A stretch of DNA of 64,000 nt from Saccharothrix syringae (GCF_009498035.1 NZ_CP034550.1:4588001-4652000), one strand, 5' to 3'. Shown: positions 1 to 9,139, counted from the stretch's first letter. The notes: a model not told the origin generated them from the letters alone. Numbers and translations: made by a program.

Positions 1-489
1 CTGGTGCTGGCGCTGCTGCTGAGGTCCCTGCTCGCGCCGCTGCTGCTGATCGCCACCGTGGTGCTGTCGTTCGCGGCGACGATGGGCGTGTCCGCGCTGG
101 TGTTCAACGGGCTGCTCGACTTCCCCGGCGCCGATCCGGTGGTGCCGCTGTTCGGGTTCGTGTTCCTGGTGGCGCTCGGGATCGACTACAACATCTTCCT
201 GATGACGCGGGTGCGCGAGGAGGCGGTGTCGCTGGGCACCCGCGAGGGCGTGCTGCGCGGCCTGACCGTGACCGGCGGCGTGATCACCTCGGCGGGGGTG
301 GTGCTGGCGGCGACGTTCTCGGCGCTGGCGGTGCTGCCCATCCTGTTCCTGGCGCAGATCGCGTTCATCGTGGCCTTCGGGGTGCTGCTGGACACGTTCC
401 TGGTGCGGTCGCTGCTGGTGCCCGCGCTGGCCGTGGACGTGGGCAGGCGGATCTGGTGGCCGTCACGGCTGGGGCGCGGGAAGGACTGA
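1..489 (+). CDS. MMPL-family transporter, C-terminal part (5' end outside window)
   Basis: The reading frame is already open at base 1, so this is the end of a larger gene. The visible 162 residues have several strongly hydrophobic segments and the family signature GIDYNIFLMTR followed by REEA, which is typical of the C-terminal membrane block of MMPL/RND-type exporters (MmpL and YdfJ relatives). These proteins sit in the plasma membrane and export lipids or drugs using the proton gradient. The substrate cannot be told from this fragment. The last 27 bases overlap the end of the convergent NB-ARC gene. Confidence 0.88.
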   Translation: MVLALLLRSLLAPLLLIATVVLSFAATMGVSALVFNGLLDFPGADPVVPLFGFVFLVALGIDYNIFLMTRVREEAVSLGTREGVLRGLTVTGGVITSAGVVLAATFSALAVLPILFLAQIAFIVAFGVLLDTFLVRSLLVPALAVDVGRRIWWPSRLGRGKD

Positions 490-2514
490 CCTGGCCGGCT
501 CGGGGGTGCCGACGAGGTCGTGCACCTCGGTGGCGCGCCGTCGTGCGGCTTCGGCCGCGGGCGCGTCGCCGAGCCGGTGCAGCAGATCGGCGAGGCAGTC
601 CAGGGCGTGGGCCTCGCAGAACACGTTCCCGACCTCCTGGTGCGCCTCGATCGCCCGGCGGAAGTGCGTCGCGGCGTCGTCGAGCCTGCCCAGCAACTCG
701 TAGGTCGCCGCCAGGCTGTTGAGCACGAGCCCCTGACCGTGCCGGTCCCCGATCCGCTGCCGGATCTCCGACGAGCGGCCGAGGTGGTCCAGCGCCTCGT
801 CCAGCCGCCCCAGGTCGCGGTACACCGAGCCCAGCTGGTTCAACGTGGCCGCGAGGCCGTGCTGGTCGTCGGTGCGCTCGCGGAGGGCGAGGGACTCGTG
901 GAGGCAGTCCAGCGCCTCGGAGAAGCGGCGCAGCGAGCGGTAGACGGTGGACAGGCTGGTCAGGGTGCCGGCCTCGTTGCACCGGTCGCCGTTCTCGCGG
1001 CTGGCCGCCAACGCCTCCCGGTGCCGGGCGATGGCGCGGTCGTGCTGCCCGAGTTCCTGGTGGACGACGCCGAGGCTCCAGAGCGCGTACACCTCCGCGT
1101 GCCGGTCACCGACCGCACGGGCGCTGACCAGGCTGCTCTCGAACATCGGCAGCCAGCCGTCCCAGTACTTGCGCAGGCCGAACAGGGCCCACAGCGACAT
1201 GGGGAACCGGCCGGCGAGGTCGTGCGCGCCGCTGGTGGCGGCGAGGCCGACGGAGGCCACCAGGTTGGCCCGTTCCACCTCGCACCAGTGCAACGCCGCC
1301 ACCCTGTCGATGAAAGCCTGCGGTGTGACCTCGGTGGCGGGGAGGGGGTGCTGGCAGTGCGAAGGTATGAGGGTGTGGTCGGCCGCCGCCACCGTGTGCA
1401 GGTACCAGGACAGGACGCGGCGGATCGCGCCGTCGCGGCCCGGATCGTCGTTGGCCAGCTCCACCGCGTAGGCGCGGAGCAGGTCGTGCACGCGGTAGCG
1501 GTCCCTGGCGGTGCGCTGGACCAGGTGCGCGGCCACCAGGGCGTCGACCGCGCGGCGCGCCCGGCCGACCGGCGTGCCCAGCAGCGCGGCCACGGCGGGC
1601 AGCGACGCCTCGGCGGTCGGGTGCAGCCCGAAGGCGCGGAACGCCCCGGCGACCTCCTCGGACAGCGCCCGGTAGGACCAGGAGAACACGGCCCGCACCG
1701 CCGACGACTCGTCCTCCTCGTCGGACAGCAGGTCCAGCCGGTCCTCCTCCGCGACCAGCTCGGCGGTCAGGCCGGCGAGCGTGGTGAACGGGTCGGCGGC
1801 CACGCGCTCGGCCGCCACCCGCAGCGCCAGCGGCAGGTAGGCGCACTGCTCGGCCAGCCGCGCGGCACCCTCGGGGTCGGCGTCCACGCGCTCCGCGCCG
1901 GCCGTCGCCCGGAGCAGGGCCACGCACTCGGCGGACGGCAGCACGTCCAGGCCCACCCGCACCGCGCCGTCGCGGGCCACGAGCCCGGCCAGGCGGTTGC
2001 GGCTGGTCACCAGGACGGTCCCGGAAGCGGGCAGCAGCGGGCGGACCTGCTCGGCGGTGCAGGCGTTGTCCAGCAGGACCAGCAGCCTGCGGTCGTGGGT
2101 GAGCGAGCGGTACAGGGCCGCCTTGTCCTCGTCGGACACGGGGATCAGCTCGGCGGCGACGTTGAGCGAGTGCAGGAAACCCGTCAGCGCCTCACCCGGC
2201 GTCACCGGGCCGCGCGACGAGTGGCCGCGCAGGTCGACGTGGAGCTGGCCGTCGGGGAAGTCCGCCAGGTGGTGGTGGGCCCAGTGCACGGCGAGCGAGG
2301 TCTTGCCCACCCCGGCCGTGCCGGTGATCAGCACCAGGGCGCCCTTCCGCGCGTCCAGGCGGGCCAACTGCTCGCGGCGGCCGGTGAAGCAGGACGCGTC
2401 GGCGGGCAGCTGCCGGGGCACGGGACGGGTGGGCCTCGGGGCGTGCAGGTGCACGCCGCCGTGCAGGGTGCCCGCCTGGACGGCGGTCCCCTCGACCCGG
2501 CCCACCTCGTTCAC
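463..2514 (-). CDS. NB-ARC ATPase with C-terminal TPR repeats (AfsR-like, no DNA-binding domain)
   Basis: A 683-residue protein. Near the N-terminus is a short Gly/His-rich stretch (QAGTLHGGVHLH) found ahead of many actinobacterial STAND ATPases. A P-loop GTAGVGKTS lies near residue 65, followed by a Walker B-like LLVLLDN and an LVTSRNRL sensor motif, all typical of NB-ARC. The C-terminal half carries repeated TPR-like units. It resembles the AfsR/SARP-type regulators without their winged-helix and BTAD domains, so it is more likely a signal-sensing switch than a direct DNA binder. Start is GTG at 2514 with GAGAGGTGGAG upstream. The partner is unknown. Confidence 0.85.
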   Translation of the reverse strand: MNEVGRVEGTAVQAGTLHGGVHLHAPRPTRPVPRQLPADASCFTGRREQLARLDARKGALVLITGTAGVGKTSLAVHWAHHHLADFPDGQLHVDLRGHSSRGPVTPGEALTGFLHSLNVAAELIPVSDEDKAALYRSLTHDRRLLVLLDNACTAEQVRPLLPASGTVLVTSRNRLAGLVARDGAVRVGLDVLPSAECVALLRATAGAERVDADPEGAARLAEQCAYLPLALRVAAERVAADPFTTLAGLTAELVAEEDRLDLLSDEEDESSAVRAVFSWSYRALSEEVAGAFRAFGLHPTAEASLPAVAALLGTPVGRARRAVDALVAAHLVQRTARDRYRVHDLLRAYAVELANDDPGRDGAIRRVLSWYLHTVAAADHTLIPSHCQHPLPATEVTPQAFIDRVAALHWCEVERANLVASVGLAATSGAHDLAGRFPMSLWALFGLRKYWDGWLPMFESSLVSARAVGDRHAEVYALWSLGVVHQELGQHDRAIARHREALAASRENGDRCNEAGTLTSLSTVYRSLRRFSEALDCLHESLALRERTDDQHGLAATLNQLGSVYRDLGRLDEALDHLGRSSEIRQRIGDRHGQGLVLNSLAATYELLGRLDDAATHFRRAIEAHQEVGNVFCEAHALDCLADLLHRLGDAPAAEAARRRATEVHDLVGTPEPARSVLPAPQP

Positions 2515-2601
2515 CGCGCTCCACCTCTCGGCAGGGACGAGTGCACCTCACCGCCGGCGCGGGCGCACCGCAGAAGTGCGGGTCGGGTCCGGACCACCGG
2601 G

Positions 2602-3084
2602 TCAGGTCTGGGGCCACGTCGAGTAGACGACGTCGACCCCGTCCGAGCACACCACCTGCGGCAGCGCCGGTTCGGGCACCTGGTTGCAGGTCATCGGGCC
2701 GACCGCCAGCGGCGGCAGGCCGGGGGTCGGGTCGCGGCGCTCGGCGTAGTAGTCGAACAGCACCGCGGCGGCCTGGTCGCAGTCGAGCCGACCGGAGGGG
2801 GTCTCGACCACGACGGCCAGCATCGGCTTGCCCAGGGCGCCCGCGAACGGCTGGTCGCAGTACTGCGCGGGCGCGCCCTCGTCGATCGTCGGCAGCGGCA
2901 CCGGGTCGGCGTCGGGGGTCGGCTCCGCAGGGGTGGTCTCCTCGGGGGTGGTCTCCACCGCGGTGCTCTTCTTCGCGGTGGTCCTGCCGGCCGTGGTGGT
3001 GGTCGCGGTGCCGGCACCCGAGCCCGTCACCGTGGTGGCACAGCCCGTGACCAGGACCAGCAGCAGGGCGAACATGATCTTCAC
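2602..3084 (-). CDS. Putative secreted lipoprotein of unknown function
   Basis: The protein is about 160 aa. The N-terminus reads VKIMFALLLVLVTGC, a short lipoprotein signal with lipobox LVTGC, so it should be anchored outside the membrane. A Thr/Pro/Glu-rich linker of about 40 residues follows, then a compact domain with four Cys (YCDQ, LDCDQ, TCNQ, VVCSD) that could form two disulfides. GTG 3084 was chosen because it keeps the lysine ahead of the hydrophobic core; ATG 3075 is an alternative. The C-terminal domain is not one I can name. It lies directly upstream of the NB-ARC gene on the same strand, 87 bp away. Confidence 0.75.
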   Translation of the reverse strand: MKIMFALLLVLVTGCATTVTGSGAGTATTTTAGRTTAKKSTAVETTPEETTPAEPTPDADPVPLPTIDEGAPAQYCDQPFAGALGKPMLAVVVETPSGRLDCDQAAAVLFDYYAERRDPTPGLPPLAVGPMTCNQVPEPALPQVVCSDGVDVVYSTWPQT

Positions 3085-3192
3085 GCCCGTGGACTCGCTC
3101 GAACGGGCGGTTCCGTTAGCCGCCCTGTCACAGGCGCGCCCGCCGCACCGTCCTCCAGGTGACATGGTTTCCACGGAGACTGGGACGCAGAG

Positions 3193-3927
3193 ATGAAGAT
3201 CGCGGTTGCGGGTGGCACGGGTGTCGTCGGGCGCAAGGTCGTCGAGGCGGTGGGCGCGGCCGGGCACGAGGCCGTGGTGATCGGCCGGTCCACCGGCGTC
3301 GACCTGATCACCGGCGCCGGGCTCGACGAGGCGCTGGCCGGGTGCGGTGCGGTGGTCGACGTGTCCAACGCCGCCGTCTGGACGCGCGAGGAGGCGGAGC
3401 GCTTCTTCGGCACCGTCACCACCAACCTGCTCGCCGCGGCCGGGCGCGCGGGCGTGCGGCACCTGGTGGTGCTGTCCATCGTCGGCGCCGACGTGGTCGA
3501 CCTGGACTACTACTTCGGCAAGCGGCGCCAGGAGGAGCTGGTCGCCGCCGGTGACGTGCCGTGGACGGTGCTGCGCGCCACCCAGTTCTTCGAGTTCGCC
3601 GGGCAGGTGCTGGCCCAGGCGAGCGGCCCGGTCGCCCAGGTGCCCCCGATGCTGTCGCAGCCGGTGTCGACCGAGGACGTCGCGGCCAGGCTGGTCGAGC
3701 TGGCCGCGGGGGAACCGCGGGGGTTCGTGCCGCCCATCGCCGGTCCCGAGCGCCTGCGGCTGGTCGACATGGCGCGGCAGGTCGTCGCCCGGCGCGGCGA
3801 CGACCTGCGGGTCGAGGAGCTGGCCGAGGGGCCCGCGGGGCTGGCCACCGGGGCCCTGACGCCGCAGGGGGAGTACACCGAGGGCCGGCGGACCTTCGCC
3901 GACTACCTGGACTCGGTGCGGTCGTGA
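3193..3927 (+). CDS. NAD(P)-binding SDR/NmrA-like oxidoreductase
   Basis: A 244-residue protein opening with MKIAVAGGTGVVGRKVVE, the glycine-rich dinucleotide site (GGTGVVG) of atypical short-chain dehydrogenases of the NmrA/NAD(P)H-binding type. There is a YYFGKRRQEE segment in the region of the YxxxK motif. Its TGA stop overlaps the GTG start of the following sigma factor, so the two are translationally coupled. ECF41 sigma factors are known to be encoded beside oxidoreductase/epimerase (COE) genes, so this is probably the cognate partner or target of that regulator. The substrate is unknown. Confidence 0.88.
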   Translation: MKIAVAGGTGVVGRKVVEAVGAAGHEAVVIGRSTGVDLITGAGLDEALAGCGAVVDVSNAAVWTREEAERFFGTVTTNLLAAAGRAGVRHLVVLSIVGADVVDLDYYFGKRRQEELVAAGDVPWTVLRATQFFEFAGQVLAQASGPVAQVPPMLSQPVSTEDVAARLVELAAGEPRGFVPPIAGPERLRLVDMARQVVARRGDDLRVEELAEGPAGLATGALTPQGEYTEGRRTFADYLDSVRS

Positions 3928-4838
3928 GCCGCGTCGCGCGGCTGGCCGCCGAGTACACCGGCGTCCGGCCCCGCCTGGTGGGCATCGCCTACTCCATCGT
4001 CGGCACCCTGGCCGAGGCGCAGGACGTGGTCTCGGACTGCTGGCTGAAGCTCGTCGAGGCAGACGGCCGCGACCCCGTCCTGGACGTGGAGGGCTGGGCC
4101 GTGGTGGCGGTGGCCCGGCGGGCGGTGGACGTGCTGCGGTCGGCGCGCGTGCGGCGGGAGCGGTACGTCGGGCCGTGGCTGCCGGAGCCGCTGGTCGACA
4201 CCCGCTCGCCCGACCCGGCCGAGCGCGTCACCCTGGACGACAGCGTGGGCTTCGCGCTCATGGTCGTCCTGGAAACCCTCACCCCGGCCGAGCGCACCAC
4301 GTGGGTGCTGCACGAGGTGTTCGGCATGCCGTTCCCCGAGATCGCCGAGGTGGTGGGCCGCAGCCCGGCCGCGGTGCGGCAGCTCGCCGTGCGGGCCAGG
4401 GCGCACGTCACGGCCCGCGCGCCCCGGGTGGACGTGGCGGGACCGGAGCACCGCCGGGTGGTGGACGCGTTCCTCGGCGCGGTCCGGGGCGGCGACCTGG
4501 CCGCCCTGCTCGGCCTGCTGGACCCGGACGTGGTGCTCACCAGCGACGGCGGCGGCCTGCTCGGCGTGGCCCGCCGCCCGGTCCTGGGCGCCGACCGCGT
4601 GGGCCGCTTCCTGGTCGGCGTGGTCCGCAAGATCGCCGCAGGCGAGCACCTGCGACCGCTGACCGTCAACGGCGGCCCGGGGTTCGCCGTGCTGCGCGCC
4701 GACGGCAGCACCCGCTACGTCTGCTCGTTCACCCCGGTCGGCGGCCTGGTGCGGCGGGTGGACTTCGTCGTGGCGCCCGACAAGCTGCCGCGCGCCGTGG
4801 GGCCCTACCCGCCGGGGGTCACCAGGCCCGACTCGTAG
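3924..4838 (+). CDS. ECF41-type RNA polymerase sigma factor with SnoaL-like C-terminal extension
   Basis: A 304-residue protein. Residues 1-60 form sigma region 2 and about 105-160 form region 4 (LTPAERTTWVLHEVFGMPF, then a helix-turn-helix). The C-terminal 130 residues are a SnoaL-like domain that acts in this family as a built-in regulator replacing an anti-sigma factor. ECF41 hallmarks are visible: WLPEP in the linker, DGGG (usually DGGGK, here followed by L), and PDKL near the end. GTG 3924 overlaps the SDR stop codon. A different, longer open frame begins upstream but runs through the SDR gene. The 3' end overlaps the convergent response regulator by 34 bp. Confidence 0.9.
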   Translation: MSRVARLAAEYTGVRPRLVGIAYSIVGTLAEAQDVVSDCWLKLVEADGRDPVLDVEGWAVVAVARRAVDVLRSARVRRERYVGPWLPEPLVDTRSPDPAERVTLDDSVGFALMVVLETLTPAERTTWVLHEVFGMPFPEIAEVVGRSPAAVRQLAVRARAHVTARAPRVDVAGPEHRRVVDAFLGAVRGGDLAALLGLLDPDVVLTSDGGGLLGVARRPVLGADRVGRFLVGVVRKIAAGEHLRPLTVNGGPGFAVLRADGSTRYVCSFTPVGGLVRRVDFVVAPDKLPRAVGPYPPGVTRPDS

Positions 4839-5464
4839 GCCAGCACCACGGCCTGCGCGCGGTCCCGGGCGCCCAGCTTCGCCAGCACGCGGCTCACGTG
4901 GCTCTTGGCCGTCTGCCCGGCGATGGTCAGGGCGTCCGAGATCTCGGTGTTGGACAGGCCGCGGGCGACCAGCCGCAGCACCTCCAGCTCCCGCGGCGTC
5001 AGGTGGCGCAGGACCGCGTCGTCGGGCCGGTCCCGCGCCCGCGCGGCGAACGCCGCGACCAGCCGGGTGGTGACGGACGGCGCGAACAGCGAGTGCCCGG
5101 CCGCCACCACCCGCACCGCGTTCACCAGGTCGACCAGCGGCGCGTCCTTGAGCAGGAAGCCGCCGGCGCCCGCGCGCAGCGCGCGGTAGACGTACTCGTC
5201 GAGGTCGAACGTGGTCAGCACGAGCACCCGCGGCGGGTCGCCGGGGCGGTCGAGGATGCGGCGGGTGGCCTCCAGCCCGTCCATGACGGGCATCCGGACG
5301 TCCATCAGCACCACGTCCGGCGCCAGCCGCGAGACCAGCGACAGCGCCTCGGCGCCGGTGCCCGCCTCGCCCACCACCTCCAGGTCCGGCTGCGCGCCCA
5401 GCGCCACGTGGAAGCTCTCCCGGATCATCGCCTGGTCGTCGGCTATCAGGACCCTCGTGGTCAT
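4805..5464 (-). CDS. NarL/FixJ-family response regulator
   Basis: A 219-residue protein with an N-terminal receiver: acidic DD in VLIADDQ, phospho-acceptor Asp in VVLMDVRMP, and the conserved Lys in FLLKDAP. A C-terminal LuxR-type helix-turn-helix follows (LTPRELEVLRLVARGLS, TAKSHVSRVLAKLG). Its ATG overlaps the TGA of the upstream histidine kinase (ATGA), so kinase and regulator are one operon and almost certainly cognate. Target genes are not evident from the sequence. Confidence 0.95.
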   Translation of the reverse strand: MTTRVLIADDQAMIRESFHVALGAQPDLEVVGEAGTGAEALSLVSRLAPDVVLMDVRMPVMDGLEATRRILDRPGDPPRVLVLTTFDLDEYVYRALRAGAGGFLLKDAPLVDLVNAVRVVAAGHSLFAPSVTTRLVAAFAARARDRPDDAVLRHLTPRELEVLRLVARGLSNTEISDALTIAGQTAKSHVSRVLAKLGARDRAQAVVLAYESGLVTPGG

Positions 5465-6687
5465 CCGTTCCCCCCACCCGTCAGCGGCAGCTCCACCACC
5501 ACCGCGAAACCCCCGTCCGGCGTGGCCCGCGCCAGGAACGAGCCGCCCAGCACCCGCACCCGCTCCGCCATGCCCGCCAGGCCCTGGCGCGGCCGGTCGG
5601 CGCCGCCGTCGAGCGCGGGCCGGGCCGCCGCCGGGTTCGACACCGTGATCCGCAGCGCGTCCCCCGCCACCACCAGGCCGACCGCGACCGGGGCGCCCGG
5701 CGCGTGCCGCGCGCAGTTGCTCAACGCCTCCCGCACCACCCGGTAGGCCGAGGGCCCGACCCCGACCGGCAGCGGCGCGGGCCCGCACCGCACGTCCAGG
5801 TCGATCTCGGTGCCCGCCGCGCGGAACTGCCCGACCAGCTCCCGCACGTCGTCCAGGCCCGGCTGCGGCGCGGTCGCGACCTCGTCGTCGGGCGACCGCA
5901 GGGCGCCCAGCATGCGCCGCATCTCGGTGAGCCCGTCCCGCGCCAGGTCCTGGAGCAGTTGGAACTCGGCGCGGACCTCGGGCGCCAGGCCGGGCAGGCG
6001 GTAGGTCGCCGCGTCCGCGCGCAGCACGAGCACCGACATGTGGTGGCTGACCACGTCGTGCAGCTCCCGCGCGATGAGGGCGCGCTCCTCCAGCGCCACC
6101 TCCCGCGCCCGCTCCGCCACCCGGCGCCGGTCGGCCTGCCTGCGCAGGCGCGTCGAGTGGCCGAGCAGCGCCGCGCAGGCGACCAGGGCGGAGGCCAGGA
6201 CGAGGTCGCGCCAGTCCGGCAGGTGCGGCGCCGCCGCCACCGCGGTCAGCGCCCAGGCGGTGACCACCACCGGGCCGCGCTCGCCCTCCGCCAGGACGTA
6301 GAAGACGAAGCCGACGGTGACCGCCAGGCCGACGGTCCAGGGCCAGCCCCAGTCGATCCTCAGCCGGCCCGAGTTGTGGGTCTGCGGCACGACCAGCAGC
6401 AGCAGCGCGGTCATCCGCCACGCGTGCAGCGGGTGGGTGGTCGACACCAGCACCGGCACGGCGGTCAGCAGGGCGCCCAGCGCGAGGCGGCCCTCGGGGC
6501 CCGCGCTCAGGTACACCGGGAACTGCACCAGCGCCAGGAACACCACCGAGACGGCCACCGCCCAGCGGAGGCGGCGCAGGCCCAGCGAGGTGACCGGCGT
6601 GCCCGGGGCGCGGAAGAGGACGAGCGCGAGGAGGCGCGTCGCGGCACGGGCGCGACGCGCCCAGACCTTTTCCCCCGAACCGGTCAT
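5461..6687 (-). CDS. NarL-type sensor histidine kinase (HisKA_3)
   Basis: A 408-residue protein. The N-terminal ~170 residues carry about five hydrophobic segments and little extracytoplasmic sequence, suggesting an intramembrane sensor. The dimerisation/phosphorylation motif is RELHDVVSHHMS, and the ATPase domain has ALSNCARHAPG (N box) and RQGLAGMAERV (G box). ATG 6687 was taken because the longer open frame adds a proline/arginine-rich stretch with no homology character. It phosphorylates the response regulator encoded next. Confidence 0.93.
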   Translation of the reverse strand: MTGSGEKVWARRARAATRLLALVLFRAPGTPVTSLGLRRLRWAVAVSVVFLALVQFPVYLSAGPEGRLALGALLTAVPVLVSTTHPLHAWRMTALLLLVVPQTHNSGRLRIDWGWPWTVGLAVTVGFVFYVLAEGERGPVVVTAWALTAVAAAPHLPDWRDLVLASALVACAALLGHSTRLRRQADRRRVAERAREVALEERALIARELHDVVSHHMSVLVLRADAATYRLPGLAPEVRAEFQLLQDLARDGLTEMRRMLGALRSPDDEVATAPQPGLDDVRELVGQFRAAGTEIDLDVRCGPAPLPVGVGPSAYRVVREALSNCARHAPGAPVAVGLVVAGDALRITVSNPAAARPALDGGADRPRQGLAGMAERVRVLGGSFLARATPDGGFAVVVELPLTGGGNG

Positions 6688-6838
6688 CCGTCCACCGTAT
6701 CGGGTGGTGCGGTCCTCCCGGGGTTCGTCGCCTGCCTGCTGCCGGGCGCCGGGAGGGGTGGCCCACCGCGCCGACCCGGCCACCGGCCCGGCGCGAACCC
6801 ACTAGGGTGGTGAGCCGGACCAGCCCCGAGGAACCGCC

Positions 6839-7489
6839 ATGTCGCACGTACCCGATCCGCCCGCGCCCGTCCGCGTGGTCCTGGTCGAGGACCACCACCT
6901 CGTGGCCGAGGCGATCCGGCTGGCCTGGGAGGACTCCGACGAGGTCGAGGTGGTCGCGACGGCGGGCTCGGTGGCCGCCGCCGTGGCGGAGGTCGGGCAC
7001 CACCGGCCCGACGTGGTCCTGCTCGACCGCCGACTGCCCGACGGCGACGGCCTCGACGCGGTGCCGAGCCTCGTCGGCGCCGGGGCCCGGGTGCTCGTGC
7101 TGACCGGCGAGGCGACCGTGTCCGCGGCCTCCCGCGCCGCCGAGTCCGGCGCGGCCGGCCTGGTGCTCAAGTCGTCCCGGCTGGACGAGCTGACCGCCGC
7201 GGTGCGGCGGGTGGCGGCCGGCGAGGTGGTGTTCGACGGCGCCCTGCTCGCCGGTGTGCTGGGCCGGCTGACCGGGCGCACCGCCCCCGCGGGCGTGGCG
7301 CTGACCACGCGGGAGCGGGAAGCCCTGCTGCTGCTCGCCGAGGGCGCCAGCACCGACGAGATGGGCGAGCGGATGGGCGTGGCCCGCAACACCGTGCGCA
7401 ACCACGTCCAGCGGGTGCTGGAGAAGCTGGGCGCGCGGTCGAAGCTGGAGGCGGTGGCCATCGCGCGTCGTGCCGGGTTGCTCGACTGA
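6839..7489 (+). CDS. Orphan NarL-family response regulator
   Basis: A 216-residue protein with receiver motifs VVLVEDHHL, VVLLDRRLPDGDG (phospho-acceptor Asp) and VLKSSR (conserved Lys), then a LuxR-type HTH (LTTREREALLLLAEGAS, NTVRNHVQRVLEKLGA). ATG 6839. It is divergent from the kinase/regulator pair to the left and has no kinase of its own next to it, but the ATPase, PAS kinase and STAS genes downstream run in the same direction, so it may belong to that signalling block. Confidence 0.93.
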   Translation: MSHVPDPPAPVRVVLVEDHHLVAEAIRLAWEDSDEVEVVATAGSVAAAVAEVGHHRPDVVLLDRRLPDGDGLDAVPSLVGAGARVLVLTGEATVSAASRAAESGAAGLVLKSSRLDELTAAVRRVAAGEVVFDGALLAGVLGRLTGRTAPAGVALTTREREALLLLAEGASTDEMGERMGVARNTVRNHVQRVLEKLGARSKLEAVAIARRAGLLD

Positions 7490-7552
7490 GGGGCTGGTGG
7501 TGGGCTCGTCCCGGGCCGGCCATCGCACCTCGGGTCGTTCGGCCGACGGGCC

Positions 7553-7574
7553 GGCTGGTGCACCTGCACCAGCC
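7553..7574. promoter_or_regulatory. Perfect 10-bp inverted repeat, operator-like
   Basis: GGCTGGTGCA and its exact reverse complement TGCACCAGCC are separated by only CC. The spacer is too short for a good RNA hairpin loop, so a protein-binding dyad is more likely. It lies 55 bp before the start of the partner-switching ATPase gene and 64 bp after the orphan regulator stop. Which protein binds it is unknown. Confidence 0.5.
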
Positions 7575-7628
7575 GCACCGGTGACGCTGCGTCTGGGCCG
7601 CCGGCCCCCCGTGCCCCATCGTGGTGAC

Positions 7629-8012
7629 GTGGACCTCTCCTTGTCGAACCCCGTGGCGGAGTTCAGCGCGCCGATCGGGAGGGGCGCGGCCGCGCTGGCC
7701 CGCGAGTTCGTGCGCAAGACCCTGACCGACTGGAACTACCGCGGCAACCACGACGACGTCGTCCTGGTCGCCTCCGAGCTGGTCACCAACACCCTGCGCC
7801 ACACCGCGGGTGCCCCGCTGCTCCGGCTGGCCGGCCTGGCCCGCGGCCTGCGGATCGAGGTCTCCGACGACAGCCCCGTGCTGCCCGCGCCGCGCGCGGT
7901 GGGCGCGTCGGGCGGGTGGGGGCTGGCGCTGGTCCAGCGGTTGACCGCGCGCTGGGGCGCGGAGCCCCGGCCGGGCGGCAAGGTCGTGTGGTGCGAGATG
8001 CCCGCGCGCTGA
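7629..8012 (+). CDS. RsbW/SpoIIAB-like ATP-binding protein (HATPase)
   Basis: A 127-residue protein consisting only of a GHKL ATPase domain: ELVTNTLRH (N box), VSDDSPVLPAPR (G1 region) and GGWGLALVQRL (G2 region). Actinobacteria encode many such small ATPases, which act as anti-sigma factors/kinases that phosphorylate STAS-domain antagonists. A STAS gene lies 1.5 kb downstream in the same direction, so the two may form a partner-switching pair. GTG 7629 gives a normal family length; GTG 7581 is an upstream alternative, and neither has a strong ribosome-binding site. Confidence 0.85.
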   Translation: MDLSLSNPVAEFSAPIGRGAAALAREFVRKTLTDWNYRGNHDDVVLVASELVTNTLRHTAGAPLLRLAGLARGLRIEVSDDSPVLPAPRAVGASGGWGLALVQRLTARWGAEPRPGGKVVWCEMPAR

Positions 8013-8062
8013 GCGTCGCGGCCCGGGTGACGACGCAATTCGCCGTGGTGGACAGTGTGGCC

Positions 8063-9139
8063 ATGTCCACCGACTTCCCCCATCCGCTCGACCCCTACGG
8101 ACGTCCACCGGTGGAGGCGTACCGCCTGCTCGTCGAGAGCGTCGTCGACTACGCGATCTTCCTGCTCGACCCGTCCGGTCGGGTGGTGAGCTGGAACGCG
8201 GGCGCGGAGCGGATCAAGGGCTACCGGGCCGAGGACATCGTGGGCAGGCACTTCTCCGTGTTCTACCCCGCCGAGGAGCTGGCCACCCGCAAGCCCTGGT
8301 ACGAGCTGGAGGTGGCCGCCGAGGTCGGGCGGTTCGAGGACGAGGGCTGGCGGCTGCGCAAGGACGGCTCGCGGTTCTGGGCCAACGTGGTGATCACCGC
8401 CCTGGTCGACGACGCCGGGCGGCTGCGCGGGTTCGCCAAGGTCACCCGGGACCTGACCGAGCGGCGGCGCACCGAGCAGGCGCTGCACGAGCAGCGCAGG
8501 CTGGTCGGCCACCTGGTGGAGGCGCAGGAGCTGGAGCGCCGCCGCATCGCGTGGGACGTGCACGACGACTCGATCCAGGCCATGGTCGCGGTCGGCATGC
8601 GGCTGCAGCTGCTGGCCGACCGGCTGCCGGCCGAGCACGTCCCCGCGGTGCGCCGGCTCGACGAGACGGTGCAGGAGGCCATCACCCGCCTGCGCGGGCT
8701 GGTGTTCCGGCTGCGGCCCCCGGAGCTGGACCGGTACGGCCTGGTCGAGGCGCTGGACCGCTACCTCGCCGACGTGACCGCCTCCTGGGACCTCGGCTAC
8801 CGGCTGCGGCACTCGCTCGACCACGAGCCGCCCGCGGACCAGGCGATCACCATCTTCCGCATCTGCCAGGAAGCCATCAGCAACGTCCACAAGCACGCCC
8901 GGGCGACCACGATCGACATCACGCTGTCCTCGGTCGACCGCGGCACGCTCGTCGAGGTCGCCGACGACGGCGTCGGGGTCGGCGCGCCGCCGGACCGCAA
9001 CGCGTTCGAGCACTTCGGCACCATCGAGATGCGGGAGCGGGCGGAGACCGCGGGCGGCTGGTGGTCGCTGACCGACCGGCCCGGCGGCGGCGCCTCGGTG
9101 CAGTTCTGGCTCCCGACACCGGAGGGGGGCGACGGGTGA
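8063..9139 (+). CDS. Cytoplasmic PAS-domain sensor histidine kinase
   Basis: A 358-residue protein without membrane segments. Residues ~20-140 are a PAS domain (VDYAIFLLDPSGRVVSWNAGAERIKGY, split here as VDYAIFLLD then VVSWNAGAERI). The HisKA_3 segment has ERRRIAWDVHDDSIQAM, and the ATPase domain has CQEAISNVHKHA (N box) and VADDGVG (G1). The PAS-WNAGAERIKGY type often binds haem or flavin, but no ligand residue can be assigned with confidence. The stop overlaps the GTG of the next receiver gene, so they are coupled. Confidence 0.92.
   Translation: MSTDFPHPLDPYGRPPVEAYRLLVESVVDYAIFLLDPSGRVVSWNAGAERIKGYRAEDIVGRHFSVFYPAEELATRKPWYELEVAAEVGRFEDEGWRLRKDGSRFWANVVITALVDDAGRLRGFAKVTRDLTERRRTEQALHEQRRLVGHLVEAQELERRRIAWDVHDDSIQAMVAVGMRLQLLADRLPAEHVPAVRRLDETVQEAITRLRGLVFRLRPPELDRYGLVEALDRYLADVTASWDLGYRLRHSLDHEPPADQAITIFRICQEAISNVHKHARATTIDITLSSVDRGTLVEVADDGVGVGAPPDRNAFEHFGTIEMRERAETAGGWWSLTDRPGGGASVQFWLPTPEGGDG

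Noticed and set aside
520..3162. Very long + strand open frame of 880 codons over the NB-ARC gene
   Set aside because: It is Val/Gln/Arg/Gly-rich without domains and lies antisense to a protein with clear ATPase and TPR motifs; typical GC-rich shadow frame.
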